NCBI RefSeq assembly: GCF_018263925.1
Contig: NZ_JAEVHF010000010.1
Location: 62,001-126,000 of the forward strand
Length of the DNA stretch: 64,000 nt
Direction of reading: 5' to 3'
Origin: Kistimonas asteriae
Lineage (GTDB): Bacteria; Pseudomonadota; Gammaproteobacteria; Pseudomonadales; Endozoicomonadaceae
Position 1 is the stretch's first letter. Each line of letters opens with the position of its first letter. The notes beneath the pieces are model-generated. The model saw nothing but the letters and a program-made list of their open reading frames with translations. It was not told where the DNA came from and did no database searches. This document shows positions 54,576 through 64,000 of the stretch, piece after piece. The position numbers and the translations under genes are program-made.

Positions 54576-54886
54576 ATCATTGGTTGTTAAAAGCAATGAG
54601 GCTGTAGCCGGTTAATAGAACTGCTATTTTGCAGGGTATTCTGTTCGGTTCTTAAGGTTGTTGATGTCGGTAAATACTTAAAACGCCCTTGACATTACCT
54701 AGCTTTTCCGTGAAGGTTTCACACCGGATTCAAACGGTCGTATGAATTGCATGCGGCCCTTTGTCAGAACACGAACAGGTGGCCAGGGAATGGCAGTGAA
54801 AAAAACCTTCAATGCCCGGTGCGGACCTCGTCTGTAGCGGGTTATTGTACAGGCCTAGAGTGTCGCACAAACGTGGAGAAACGTTC
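54576..54886 (+). promoter_or_regulatory. Upstream control region of fadBA
   Basis: About 310 bases with no gene. It contains TTGACA (54689-54694) without a clear -10, a PsrA-like palindrome (54728-54747) and the fadB Shine-Dalgarno GGAGAAA near 54875. The fadBA promoter most likely lies here. Confidence 0.55.
54728..54747 (+). promoter_or_regulatory. Candidate PsrA-type operator upstream of fadB
   Basis: ATTCAAACGGTCGTATGAAT is palindromic with one mismatched pair in its 8-bp arms and contains CAAAC-N4-GTATG, one base off the PsrA consensus CAAAC-N4-GTTTG. A perfect match lies before psrA in this window. PsrA represses fadBA in Pseudomonas until long-chain acyl-CoA is present, so this site is plausible. 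Confidence 0.6.
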
Positions 54887-57031
54887 ATGATTTACGAAGG
54901 CCAGGCCATCACCGTTACATTGCTGGATGATGGCATTGCTCAGCTGAATTTTGACCTGCAAGGGGAGTCCGTCAACAAATTCAACCAGACCACCCTGAAA
55001 GAACTGCATGAAGCCACTGATGCCGTCAGGGCCAACAGTGACGTCAAGGGTGTGGTTGTCTCCAGCTCCAAGGACGTCTTTATCGTCGGCGCCGATATCA
55101 CTGAATTTACTGAGACCTTTGCCCTGCCCGAAGAAGAGTTGATGGGCTGGGTTCTGAAGGCCAATGCGGTGTTCAGTAATTTTGAAGATCTGCCGGTGCC
55201 CACTGTGACTGCCATCAACGGCATGGCCCTGGGCGGTGGATTTGAAATGTGTCTGTCATCTGATTACCGGGTGATGTCCACCAAGGCCAAAGTGGGTTTG
55301 CCGGAAGTCAAGCTGGGTCTGTTCCCGGGCTTCGGTGGAACTGTTCGTCTGTCCCGCGTTGTAGGTGCAGACAATGCCATTGAGTGGATCTGCATGGGTA
55401 ATGAGAACCGAGCGGATGCGGCGTTGAAAGTCGGCGCTGTGGATGCGGTCGTTGAGCCCGAGCAGCTGTTGGAAGCGGCCATTGATCTGGTCAAGCGTGC
55501 GGGTGCTGGTGAGCTGGACTACCAGGCCAAGCGTCAGGAAAAACTGGATGCGGTCAAGCTGCCCCCCATGGAGCAGATGATGGCGTTTAACTCAGCCATC
55601 GGTTTTGTTGCCGGTAAGGCAGGCCCGAACTATCCGGCGCCGGTTGAAGCTATCAAGGTCATGCAGAAGCATGCTGGCAAGAAGCGCGACCAAGCCATTG
55701 AAATTGAAGCAAAAGGCTTCGTGAAAATGGCCAAGACGCCTGTGGCTGGCAACTTGATTGGCCTGTTCCTGAATGATCAGGCGCTGAAGAAGACCGCGAA
55801 GGCTTACGAGAAGCAAGCGAAGCCGGTCAAGCAGGCAGCGGTACTGGGTGCCGGTATCATGGGTGGTGGTATTGCCTACCAGTCAGCCTTGAAGGGCACG
55901 CCGATTGTCATGAAAGATATCAATCAGGCCGGTATTGATCTGGGCCTGAATGAAGCGAAGAAGCTGCTGACCAAGCGCGTTGAACGTAAGAAGATGGATG
56001 CGGCGAAGATGGGGGATATCCTGAATCGCATTGTACCCACACTGTCTTATGGTGACTTCAAAGAAATTGATGTCATTGTTGAAGCGGTTGTTGAAAACGT
56101 CAAGGTCAAGCATGCAGTGCTGGCGGAAGCTGAGAAGCAGATTCGTGACGATGCGATCCTGACGTCAAACACTTCAACAATCTCCATAAATACGCTGTCA
56201 GAAGCGCTGGAGCGTCCTGAAAACTTCTGTGGCATGCACTTCTTCAATCCCGTGCACATGATGCCGCTGGTGGAAGTTATTCGTGGTGAGAAAACCAGCG
56301 AAGAAACCATTGCGACGGTGGTCAGCTATGCCAAGGCCATGGGTAAGACGCCGGTTGTCGTGAATGACTGCCCGGGCTTCCTGGTGAACCGTGTTCTGTT
56401 CCCGTATTTTGGTGGTTTTGCCGGATTGCTGCGTGATGGTGCTGACTTCCAGCAGGTCGACAAGGTCATGGAGCGCTTTGGCTGGCCGATGGGCCCTGCC
56501 TACCTGATGGATGTCGTCGGTATTGATACCGGTGTTCATGCTGAAGGGGTCATGGCAGATGGCTTCCCTGATCGCATGAAGCGTGACTTCAAGAGCGCCG
56601 TTGACGTAATGTTCGAAAACAATCGTCTCGGGCAGAAGAATAATATCGGTTTCTACAAGTACGAAACCGACAAGCGCGGCAAGCCGAAGAAAGTGGTTGA
56701 TGAAGGCACCTATGAGCTGATTGCGCCCGTGTGTGCTGAACGTCGTGACTTTGAAACCGATGAAATCATTGCACGCATGATGATCCCGATGTGCCTGGAA
56801 GTGGTTCGCTGTCTCGAAGACGGCATTGTCCAGACTGCGGCGGATGCTGATATGGGCCTCATTTTTGGTATTGGCTTCCCGCCATTCCGTGGTGGCGCGC
56901 TGCGTTATATCGATGAAATGGGTGTTGCTGAGTTTGTTGCCCTGGCAGATAAGTATGCGGACCTCGGACCGCTGTACCAGGCAACAGAAGGGCTCCGGAA
57001 AATGGCCGCTGAAGGAAAAACCTTCTTTTAA
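54887..57031 (+). CDS. fadB: Fatty-acid oxidation complex alpha subunit FadB
   Basis: FadB carries enoyl-CoA hydratase and 3-hydroxyacyl-CoA dehydrogenase activities of beta-oxidation. The 714-residue protein has the crotonase domain first ([19 protein letters not shown]), then the NAD-binding domain ([13 protein letters not shown]), the catalytic His region [12 protein letters not shown] and [13 protein letters not shown]. Length matches Pseudomonas FadB (about 715). The frame is open from 54812, but ATG 54887 after GGAGAAA is the family start. It pairs with fadA 79 bases downstream. Confidence 0.97.
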   Translation: MIYEGQAITVTLLDDGIAQLNFDLQGESVNKFNQTTLKELHEATDAVRANSDVKGVVVSSSKDVFIVGADITEFTETFALPEEELMGWVLKANAVFSNFEDLPVPTVTAINGMALGGGFEMCLSSDYRVMSTKAKVGLPEVKLGLFPGFGGTVRLSRVVGADNAIEWICMGNENRADAALKVGAVDAVVEPEQLLEAAIDLVKRAGAGELDYQAKRQEKLDAVKLPPMEQMMAFNSAIGFVAGKAGPNYPAPVEAIKVMQKHAGKKRDQAIEIEAKGFVKMAKTPVAGNLIGLFLNDQALKKTAKAYEKQAKPVKQAAVLGAGIMGGGIAYQSALKGTPIVMKDINQAGIDLGLNEAKKLLTKRVERKKMDAAKMGDILNRIVPTLSYGDFKEIDVIVEAVVENVKVKHAVLAEAEKQIRDDAILTSNTSTISINTLSEALERPENFCGMHFFNPVHMMPLVEVIRGEKTSEETIATVVSYAKAMGKTPVVVNDCPGFLVNRVLFPYFGGFAGLLRDGADFQQVDKVMERFGWPMGPAYLMDVVGIDTGVHAEGVMADGFPDRMKRDFKSAVDVMFENNRLGQKNNIGFYKYETDKRGKPKKVVDEGTYELIAPVCAERRDFETDEIIARMMIPMCLEVVRCLEDGIVQTAADADMGLIFGIGFPPFRGGALRYIDEMGVAEFVALADKYADLGPLYQATEGLRKMAAEGKTFF

Positions 57032-57053
57032 GGTTGGCCAGGATATTCCGTAA

Positions 57054-58286
<1,233 letters not shown>

Positions 58287-58315
58287 GGCGCTGATTGACT
58301 GTGTGAAATGAAGCG

Positions 58316-58351
58316 GACCCCGGTAACCTTTTGCCGGGGTCTGTTGTTTTT
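58316..58351 (+). terminator. Rho-independent terminator after fadA
   Basis: GACCCCGG (58316-58323) pairs with CCGGGGTC (58334-58341) around a 10-base loop, followed by a T-rich tail. Confidence 0.85.
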
Positions 58352-58683
58352 ACCCTGACAAATAGAGTAGAGTTTTCCGCCGAAAAAGGATCGCTGTCAG
58401 TAGGGATGATGCATTGCATTGTCTCACTTTTTTCTATATCGCTATCTATTCAGAGCTGTCTGACGATGACAGCAAATGACAGGGGATAAGTGATATGTCA
58501 GTGTTTCAATCCGTGCTGTTATTGGCGCATCTCGGTTTGATTCACTAGATTCGATTTTAACAGTGTTTGCATTCGGGCGGTGAAGAAGGTATCCCTTAGA
58601 AGGTTTTGTGGGGTAGCTTCAGGAGTCACTCTGTAGCTAGAACAGAGAAAATACTATTTGAATCAGTAACCTGGCTCGCTTTC
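58352..58683. other. Gene-poor region between fadA and the topA promoter
   Basis: About 330 bases without a convincing gene. A small hairpin, GCTGTC/GACAGC, lies at 58455-58473, and a 17-codon ORF (MSVFQSVLLLAHLGLIH) at 58495-58548 has AGGGG about ten bases upstream. Whether the short ORF is translated is unknown. Confidence 0.35.
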
Positions 58684-58712
58684 TTGACCCGGCGTATGTT
58701 AAACCTTATATA
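58684..58712 (+). promoter_or_regulatory. Candidate sigma70 promoter of topA
   Basis: TTGACC (58684-58689) and TATATA (58707-58712) are spaced by 17 bases, about 78 bases before the topA start. Confidence 0.5.
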
Positions 58713-58789
58713 TTGACGCGATCTGCTTAGCTCCCCTGTCCCGATCTAAACCGTGAGGCAGGAACCCGCAACAGGATGTGAAAAACAGT

Positions 58790-61435
58790 ATGGGTAAATC
58801 ACTGGTCATTGTGGAGTCGCCCGCCAAGGCGAAAACCATTAACAAGTACCTGGGAAAAGACTTTATCGTCAAATCCAGTGTCGGCCATATCAGGGATCTT
58901 CCGGTCAGTGGCAGTGGTTCTCGCACGCCTGTTGATCCGAAAGCGCGGGCGAAGGCGGCGGCTGAAACCCGCAAAATGACGCCTGAGCAGAAAGAGAAAC
59001 ACAAGAAGAAGAAGGCGCGTGAGCAGCTGATCGGTCGGATGGGGATTGATCCTGATAACGGCTGGGATGCGCATTACGAAGTGCTGCCCGGCAAGGAAAA
59101 AGTGGTTGATGAGCTGCGTCGCCTTGCCCAGGCTGCTGATACCGTTTATCTCGCAACGGATTTGGATCGCGAGGGAGAGGCCATTGCCTGGCACCTGCAG
59201 GAAACCATTGGTCCCGACGTGGCTGACTATCGTCGTGTCACATTCAATGAAATCACCAAGAGTGCGATTAACGAAGCCTTTCAGACGCCGGGCCGTCTGA
59301 ATATTGATCGTGTCAATGCGCAACAGGCACGGCGGTTTCTTGATCGTGTCGTTGGCTACATGGTGTCGCCATTGCTGTGGGCCAAAATAGCCCGTGGCCT
59401 TTCTGCCGGGCGCGTTCAGTCCGTTGCCGTTCGCCTGATTGTTGAGCGCGAACGTGAAATCAGAAAATTTGTACCTGAAGAGTTCTGGGAAGTGTACGCG
59501 GATCTTGCCACTGATAGTGGTGAGGGTGCACGATTCCAGGTGACCAAAGAAAAAGGTGAAAATTTCCGTCCGGTCAGCAAAGCGCAAACGGATGCCGCAC
59601 TCGCATTTCTGAAGTCAGCGGGCTACTCCGTACGTTCACGGGACGACAAGCCGACGACCACCAAGGCGCCAGCGCCATTTATTACCTCTACCCTCCAGCA
59701 GGCGGCTAGTACGCGGCTGGGATTCAGTGTCAAGAAAACCATGACGCTGGCTCAGCGCCTCTATGAGGCGGGGCATATTACCTATATGCGAACCGATTCT
59801 ACGAATTTGAGTAGTGAAGCGGTGAGTACTGCGCGTGATTATATTAATGGTCGCTTTGGCCAGGATTACCTGCCAGATCAGCCCAACATCTATTCCAGTA
59901 AGGATGGTGCCCAGGAAGCGCACGAAGCGATACGCCCTTCTGATGTCAATGCTTCACCGGGCACCTTGTCTGGGCTGGAGAAAGATGCGGAGCGCTTGTA
60001 TGACTTGATCTGGCGGCAGTTTGTTGCCTGTCAGATGGTGCCTGCACGGTATCTGAGTACCAGTATTACCGTAGAAGCGGGTCAGTTTGAGCTGAAAACC
60101 AAGGGCCGTACACTGAAGTTTGATGGTTTTACCCGTGTTCTGCCGCCGATGTCCAAAAAAGGCGAAGATGTTATTTTGCCGGATATCCAGCCTCAGCAGG
60201 CCTTGAATCTTAATAAGCTGGATCCTCGTCAGCTGTTTACCCGTCCTCCTGCGCGCTTCTCCGAAGCGGCACTGGTCAGGGAGCTGGAAAAGCGGGGTAT
60301 TGGCCGACCATCCACCTATGCCTCCATTATTTCAACGATTCAGGATCGTGGTTACGTTTCCCTGAAAAATCGTCGCTTCTATGCGGAGAAAATTGGCGAT
60401 ATCGTCACAGATCGTCTGGTAGAAAATTTTCACGATCTTCTGGATTACAGCTTTACTGCCAAGATGGAAGAGAGTCTGGATGAAGTGGCGGAATCTCGGA
60501 CGGAATGGAAACAGCTGCTCGATATTTTTTATTCGGAATTCAAACAGAAGCTGGAACAGGCAGAGCGCACCGAAGATGGCATGCGGGCTAATGAGCCGGT
60601 TCTGACAGCCATTGAGTGTCCGGCCTGTGGTCGTCATATGCAGATACGTACGGCGAGTACCGGTGTGTTTCTGGGGTGCTCGGGTTATACCCTGCCGCCC
60701 AAGGAGCGTTGCAAGACCACCATCAACCTGGTGCCTGGTGAAGAAGCCATCAATGCTGACGATGAGAACGCCGAAGTTAACGCGCTACGGGCCAAGCATC
60801 GTTGTGGCAAATGTGGCACCGCGATGGATAGCTATCTGATTGATGAACAGCGCAAGTTGCATATCTGCGGTAATAACCCGGACTGTGACGGCTATGAAAT
60901 CGAGCAGGGGCAGTTCAAGATCAAGGGCTATGAAGGTCCCACGCTGGAATGTGACAAGTGTGGTTCTGAAATGCAGCTGAAAAGCGGCCGGTTTGGTAAG
61001 TATTTTGGCTGTACCAACAGTGAGTGCAGTAATACCCGTAAGCTGCTGAAAAATGGTCAGCCTGCGCCGCCCAAAATGGATCCTGTGCCGATGCCGGAGC
61101 TTCGCTGTATCAAGGTTGACGATACCTATATTCTTCGTGATGGCGCGTCTGGTCTCTTTCTGGCCGCTAGTCAGTTTCCGAAGAATAGAGAGACCCGTGC
61201 ACCGCTTGTGAGTGAGTTGATTCCTCACCGCAAGGAAATCGACAGCAAGTACCATTTTCTTCTGGATGCACCTGCTGCTGATCCTGACGGTAATCCCAGT
61301 GTTATCCGGTTTAGTCGTAAGACAGGTCAGCAGTATGTCATGACCGAGGTGGATGGCAAATCAACGGGCTGGCAGGCGGTTTATGAGGATGGTCGCTGGC
61401 AGGAAAAACAGACCAAGAAGAAAAAACAGGCATGA
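58790..61435 (+). CDS. topA: DNA topoisomerase I (TopA)
   Basis: TopA relaxes negative supercoils by a type IA mechanism. The 881-residue protein opens with the Toprim domain ([19 protein letters not shown], then [17 protein letters not shown]), has the catalytic Tyr332 in [12 protein letters not shown], and ends with three zinc-ribbon repeats ([24 protein letters not shown]) and a basic Lys tail. ATG 58790 gives the family start; an in-frame GTG at 58778 is possible. Its stop overlaps the next gene by four bases. Confidence 0.97.
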   Translation: MGKSLVIVESPAKAKTINKYLGKDFIVKSSVGHIRDLPVSGSGSRTPVDPKARAKAAAETRKMTPEQKEKHKKKKAREQLIGRMGIDPDNGWDAHYEVLPGKEKVVDELRRLAQAADTVYLATDLDREGEAIAWHLQETIGPDVADYRRVTFNEITKSAINEAFQTPGRLNIDRVNAQQARRFLDRVVGYMVSPLLWAKIARGLSAGRVQSVAVRLIVEREREIRKFVPEEFWEVYADLATDSGEGARFQVTKEKGENFRPVSKAQTDAALAFLKSAGYSVRSRDDKPTTTKAPAPFITSTLQQAASTRLGFSVKKTMTLAQRLYEAGHITYMRTDSTNLSSEAVSTARDYINGRFGQDYLPDQPNIYSSKDGAQEAHEAIRPSDVNASPGTLSGLEKDAERLYDLIWRQFVACQMVPARYLSTSITVEAGQFELKTKGRTLKFDGFTRVLPPMSKKGEDVILPDIQPQQALNLNKLDPRQLFTRPPARFSEAALVRELEKRGIGRPSTYASIISTIQDRGYVSLKNRRFYAEKIGDIVTDRLVENFHDLLDYSFTAKMEESLDEVAESRTEWKQLLDIFYSEFKQKLEQAERTEDGMRANEPVLTAIECPACGRHMQIRTASTGVFLGCSGYTLPPKERCKTTINLVPGEEAINADDENAEVNALRAKHRCGKCGTAMDSYLIDEQRKLHICGNNPDCDGYEIEQGQFKIKGYEGPTLECDKCGSEMQLKSGRFGKYFGCTNSECSNTRKLLKNGQPAPPKMDPVPMPELRCIKVDDTYILRDGASGLFLAASQFPKNRETRAPLVSELIPHRKEIDSKYHFLLDAPAADPDGNPSVIRFSRKTGQQYVMTEVDGKSTGWQAVYEDGRWQEKQTKKKKQA

Positions 61436-61941
61436 GGCAGTCCGTGCGGGCCAGAACCAATCAGAAATTGTATATGGCCCGTCTCAATCTTGATCACTGG
61501 GAATCCCTGCTGACCCGTAATGCCTTACCTGTTGAAGGTGAGGCGTGCCGGGAAAGCTTTCTGTTTCATGCCGTTGGAGGTTATCGATCCCTGTTGGCGG
61601 AAATGCTGGATGCAGCGGATATTGATGCCAGTGCCGATACCGCCGATCAGGCAGCCATAGTGGCTGAGAAGTACGGTAAAACAGTGGCGGAATTATCCGC
61701 GCTGCTTCAACTTGAAGAAACCCAGGAAAGCTGGCTGTCGGCATTGTTGATGAAATGGGATGGCTGCTGGTTGCCTTCAGCTACAGGTGTGGTTGAAGCT
61801 GCATCGGTTGAATCCATCCCTCTTAAGGATCTCAGCAGCCATACGGTTAAATTTTCTGATGTCCCTGAAAGCTACCGAATGATTTATGAGTCATTGAAAG
61901 CAATGATTGCCTGGGTTCGGTCTCAAATGGTTGAATGGTGA
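61432..61941 (+). CDS. DUF6586-like conserved protein downstream of topA
   Basis: This 169-residue protein of unknown function sits directly after topA with an ATGA overlap, as in Pseudomonas. It is mostly helical, with an N-terminal [18 protein letters not shown] segment and an invariant-looking [19 protein letters not shown]. No signal peptide is seen. Co-transcription with topA is likely; no role is known. Confidence 0.78.
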   Translation: MRQSVRARTNQKLYMARLNLDHWESLLTRNALPVEGEACRESFLFHAVGGYRSLLAEMLDAADIDASADTADQAAIVAEKYGKTVAELSALLQLEETQESWLSALLMKWDGCWLPSATGVVEAASVESIPLKDLSSHTVKFSDVPESYRMIYESLKAMIAWVRSQMVEW

Positions 61942-62019
61942 TGGTCTACGGCAGTATGCTTGGTCGATTAAGCGTCAAGCCGATCATTCCTTAGCCGTTC
62001 AATCAGGAAAGCAGTGTAG

Positions 62020-62253
62020 ATGTCAGATGATTATGTGTTAGAAATTGTTGAGATTTCCGAGGGTGAGATTGTTTTAAGAACCCGTCATGATCACAACACG
62101 CTGTTAACCCTGAAATTTTCAACAGATGCACTGGATTACCTGGATAATCGATACCTTGATGTTGCCAAGGTGATGCTCAATGCCGGGATGCAGGCTGCAA
62201 CCGGCGTTGATGAAGCAGAGGCCTCTCTGTTCATCGGCCGCAGGCTGCACTGA
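62020..62253 (+). CDS. Small conserved hypothetical protein
   Basis: This 77-residue acidic protein has no recognised domain. The position between the topA-linked gene and sulA matches a small hypothetical gene I recall in Pseudomonas. It contains a strand-rich start (VLEIVEISEGEIVLRTR) and a helical end. Its last 23 bases overlap the convergent sulA gene. Confidence 0.68.
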   Translation: MSDDYVLEIVEISEGEIVLRTRHDHNTLLTLKFSTDALDYLDNRYLDVAKVMLNAGMQAATGVDEAEASLFIGRRLH

Positions 62254-62755
62254 AAAAATCAGGTAATGCTGGTTGCTGGCTGGTTGCTTTACGACCTCGA
62301 ATCGCCAGAGCATCCGATTTCCCCAGTATGGCGGCCCGTTCCAGTTTCTCAAGACCTTGTTCAGAGAGATCGTTTATCCAGGCGACAACCGTATGGCTAT
62401 TGCCGCTACTCAAGGCGCGGCAGGCGAGGTTTAATGCCTGCTCAGGTGTGTCAGCTGTCAGCAAGAGCAGCTTGTTGGTATTCAGATCGGCGTTTTTCAG
62501 CCAATGGCTGATCTCACTGGTAAAGGCCGATGATGCAATCAAGGTAAGCCAGCGGTCATCGTGATTGCGAGTCAGTTGTGACAGGATAGGCGTGATCAGA
62601 CAGATGCTGAGGCTACTGAAGGCGGGGGCAATCACTTCATTGACGTGACCATACGGACGATCCTGCTGATAGGCGCCCTGGCTCATGCCAGATGGCTGAG
62701 GGAGTCCGATTTCGTGCGGATGAAGCGTTTGTGGTTGAATCATCGAATACATCAT
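62231..62755 (-). CDS. sulA: SOS cell-division inhibitor SulA
   Basis: SulA blocks FtsZ polymerisation during the SOS response. The 174-residue protein has the RecA-like SulA core: LSICLITPILSQLTRNHDDR, RWLTLIASSAF, LLLLTADTPEQAL and HTVVAWINDLSEQGLEKL. The start ATG at 62755 lies six bases after GGAG; an upstream in-frame TTG at 62767 is less likely. It lies 61 bases downstream of lexA on the same strand, with no LexA box between, so it is probably expressed from the lexA promoter. Confidence 0.85.
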   Translation of the reverse strand: MMYSMIQPQTLHPHEIGLPQPSGMSQGAYQQDRPYGHVNEVIAPAFSSLSICLITPILSQLTRNHDDRWLTLIASSAFTSEISHWLKNADLNTNKLLLLTADTPEQALNLACRALSSGNSHTVVAWINDLSEQGLEKLERAAILGKSDALAIRGRKATSQQPALPDFFSAACGR

Positions 62756-62816
62756 CAGTCTCTCCAAAAGCCGTGGTTTATCTTGCCTTAACTGTTTTAC
62801 TGATCATCCGTATGCC

Positions 62817-63422
62817 TTAGTGACGAATCACTCCGACACTCAGTCCTTCTATGGTGAGATGGTCGGTTTTTAAATCGACTTCTATGGTGTTGAATTCCTC
62901 GTTTTCCGGGTGCAGCAAGACTTTAGCGCCTTTTTTCTCAAACCGTTTCACAGTGACCTCATCGTCGATACGGGCTACGACGATCTGACCATTATGAATA
63001 TCGGATGTGCGATGGACTGCCAGCAGGTCACCATCCATGATGCCGATGTCTTTCATGCTCATACCCTTAACCCGCAGGAGGTAGTCGGCCTTTGGGTGGA
63101 AAAACTCCGGATTGACCTTGCAGTGGTCTTCAATGTGTTCCTGCGCAAGGATCGGCATGCCAGCAGCAACCTGGCCAATAATGGGTAAGCCTTCTGCTTC
63201 ATGTTTATTGTCATCAGGGATGCGGATACCCCGGGAAGCGCCGGAAATGATTTCAATGGCGCCTTTACGGGCCAGTGCGCGTAAGTGCTCTTCGGCCGCG
63301 TTCGGTGAACGGAATCCCAGCTCTTTGGCAATTTCAGCCCGCGTCGGGGGAAAGCCGGTGACCTCAATATGGGATTTTATGAGAGCCAGAATTTCTGCCT
63401 GACGGGGAGTGAGCTTGATCAT
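62817..63422 (-). CDS. lexA: SOS repressor LexA
   Basis: LexA represses SOS genes and self-cleaves when RecA is activated. The 201-residue protein has the winged helix DNA-binding domain ([15 protein letters not shown], then [20 protein letters not shown]), the cleavage site Ala87-Gly88 in GQVAAGMP, and the catalytic Ser122 (KGMSMKDI) and Lys159 ([10 protein letters not shown]). The frame is open up to 63656, but ATG 63422 gives the normal length. Two LexA boxes lie just upstream, showing autorepression. sulA follows in the same operon. Confidence 0.98.
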   Translation of the reverse strand: MIKLTPRQAEILALIKSHIEVTGFPPTRAEIAKELGFRSPNAAEEHLRALARKGAIEIISGASRGIRIPDDNKHEAEGLPIIGQVAAGMPILAQEHIEDHCKVNPEFFHPKADYLLRVKGMSMKDIGIMDGDLLAVHRTSDIHNGQIVVARIDDEVTVKRFEKKGAKVLLHPENEEFNTIEVDLKTDHLTIEGLSVGVIRH

Positions 63423-63435
63423 GGCGCTACCTGTT

Positions 63436-63470
63436 CTGTCGTTATATACAGTAACTGTGATTATATACAG
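63436..63470 (-). promoter_or_regulatory. Two tandem LexA (SOS) boxes
   Basis: CTGTCGTTATATACAG (63436-63451) and CTGTGATTATATACAG (63455-63470) both fit CTGT-N8-ACAG, with 19 bases between their starts. They lie 14-48 bases upstream of the lexA start codon, the usual autoregulatory double-box arrangement. Confidence 0.93.
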
Positions 63471-63487
63471 TTGTTTTGTGGCTGCAA
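63460..63487 (-). promoter_or_regulatory. lexA promoter overlapping an SOS box
   Basis: On the minus strand TTGCAG (63482-63487) and TATAAT (63460-63465) are spaced by 16 bases, and the -10 lies inside the upstream LexA box. LexA binding would therefore block RNA polymerase. Confidence 0.75.
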
Positions 63488-63601
63488 TAACTAATGTTGT
63501 CGGTAGGTTGTAGTAATCAGGGGTTTTCGCAGAAAAAAATAGTCCGGGTGGTGATGATCTGTTTAATAGTCGTGTAATTTTCTTGTAATCATCTGAATTC
63601 C

Positions 63602-63646
63602 TTGACAAAAGGCTCTGGACATACGATCGTTTCAAACGATCGTTTG
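63602..63646 (+). promoter_or_regulatory. psrA promoter region with PsrA-type operator
   Basis: TTGACA (63602-63607) is a strong -35; GATCGT (63625-63630) is a weak -10 at 17 bases. Directly downstream CAAACGATCGTTTG (63633-63646) is a perfect 14-bp palindrome matching the PsrA consensus CAAAC-N4-GTTTG, and a second ACGATCGTTT copy overlaps the -10 (63623-63632). This predicts negative autoregulation of psrA. Confidence 0.75.
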
Positions 63647-63671
63647 TTTCAGGCATAAAAAATAAGATGTT

Positions 63672-64000
63672 ATGGCACAGTCAGATACTGTAGACCGAAT
63701 ACTGGATGCTGCGGAATACCTGTTCGCAGAGAAGGGGTTCGCGGAGACATCGCTACGGACAATTACCAGTAAGGCTGGTGTGAACCTTGCGGCTGTCAAT
63801 TACCACTTTGGCTCCAAGAAGGCCTTGATACAGGCGGTGTTTACCCGCTTTCTGGATCCCTTCTGTGCCCGCTTGGCGGAAGAAGTCGCCAAAATACCCA
63901 AGGATAGAGAACCTTCACTGGAAGAGTTGCTTCGTTTACTGGTTAATCAGATTCTTGCAACCAAACCTCGCGGCGAGAAGGATCTGGCGGTATTTATGCG
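63672..64000 (+). CDS. psrA: TetR-family fatty-acid regulator PsrA (3' truncated by window edge)
   Basis: The first 109 residues are visible. The N-terminal TetR helix-turn-helix reads [19 protein letters not shown] and [20 protein letters not shown], nearly identical, from memory, to Pseudomonas PsrA. PsrA senses long-chain fatty acids and represses fadBA and itself. Divergent lexA-sulA and the fadBA-topA cluster nearby repeat the Pseudomonas layout, which supports the name. ATG 63672 follows the operator; the ligand domain runs out of the window. Confidence 0.9.
   Translation, partial: MAQSDTVDRILDAAEYLFAEKGFAETSLRTITSKAGVNLAAVNYHFGSKKALIQAVFTRFLDPFCARLAEEVAKIPKDREPSLEELLRLLVNQILATKPRGEKDLAVFM

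Overview
This window reads as chromosomal DNA of a gammaproteobacterium, most likely a marine or oil-associated Pseudomonadales/Oceanospirillales relative. The evidence is the Pseudomonas-like order fadB-fadA-topA-(two small genes)-sulA-lexA-psrA, a Pseudomonas-style PsrA operator, a gspH-M secretion operon, and the nadK / rhomboid / DUF1315 / DUF2797 / pepN neighbourhood. I cannot name the genus. Gene density is high and most genes are ordinary. I saw no insertion sequence, prophage, CRISPR array or rRNA.

Layout. 1-4.4 kb: the 3' half of a type II secretion operon (gspH partial, then I, J, K, L, M). 4.4-4.7 kb: tRNA-Val and tRNA-Asp with a good promoter and a terminator. 4.8-8.8 kb: fklB, an AraC-family regulator and fadH. 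8.9-20.3 kb: a nine-gene sugar or polyol uptake and catabolism operon (ABC transporter, SorC-type regulator, aldo/keto reductase, GlpD-like FAD dehydrogenase, DhnA/LsrF-type aldolase, L-xylulokinase-like kinase, iron alcohol dehydrogenase). 20.4-24 kb: catalase, a D-cysteine desulfhydrase-like PLP enzyme and a DUF1853 protein. 24.2-31 kb: nadK, a metallophosphatase, glpG, DUF1315, DUF2797 and pepN. 31.4-38.5 kb: a DUF1302, DUF1329, YCF48-like and RND/MMPL set that looks like an envelope-spanning trafficking system. 38.6-43.5 kb: a small acidic protein, a CPA2 cation/proton antiporter, minD and minE without minC, and the lytic transglycosylase Slt. 43.5-46.8 kb: a ThiXYZ/NMT1-type ABC transporter and a coiled-coil protein. 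47.2-52.3 kb: a LapB-LapC-LapE-like type I secretion system without its substrate. 52.4-54.6 kb: a divergent malate dehydrogenase, a universal stress protein and a small membrane protein. 54.9-64 kb: fadB, fadA, topA, two small proteins, sulA, lexA and the start of psrA.

How the parts work together. Fatty-acid oxidation genes (fadH, fadBA) and their likely repressor psrA are both present; a perfect PsrA-type palindrome precedes psrA and a one-mismatch version precedes fadB. SOS control is explicit: two tandem LexA boxes precede lexA, which appears co-transcribed with sulA. The two regions most likely to hide undescribed biology are the polyol operon at 9-20 kb, whose enzyme set matches no single pathway I can name, and the DUF1302/DUF1329/YCF48/MMPL cluster at 31-38 kb. 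The minC-less minDE pair and the substrate-less Lap-like exporter are the next most interesting.
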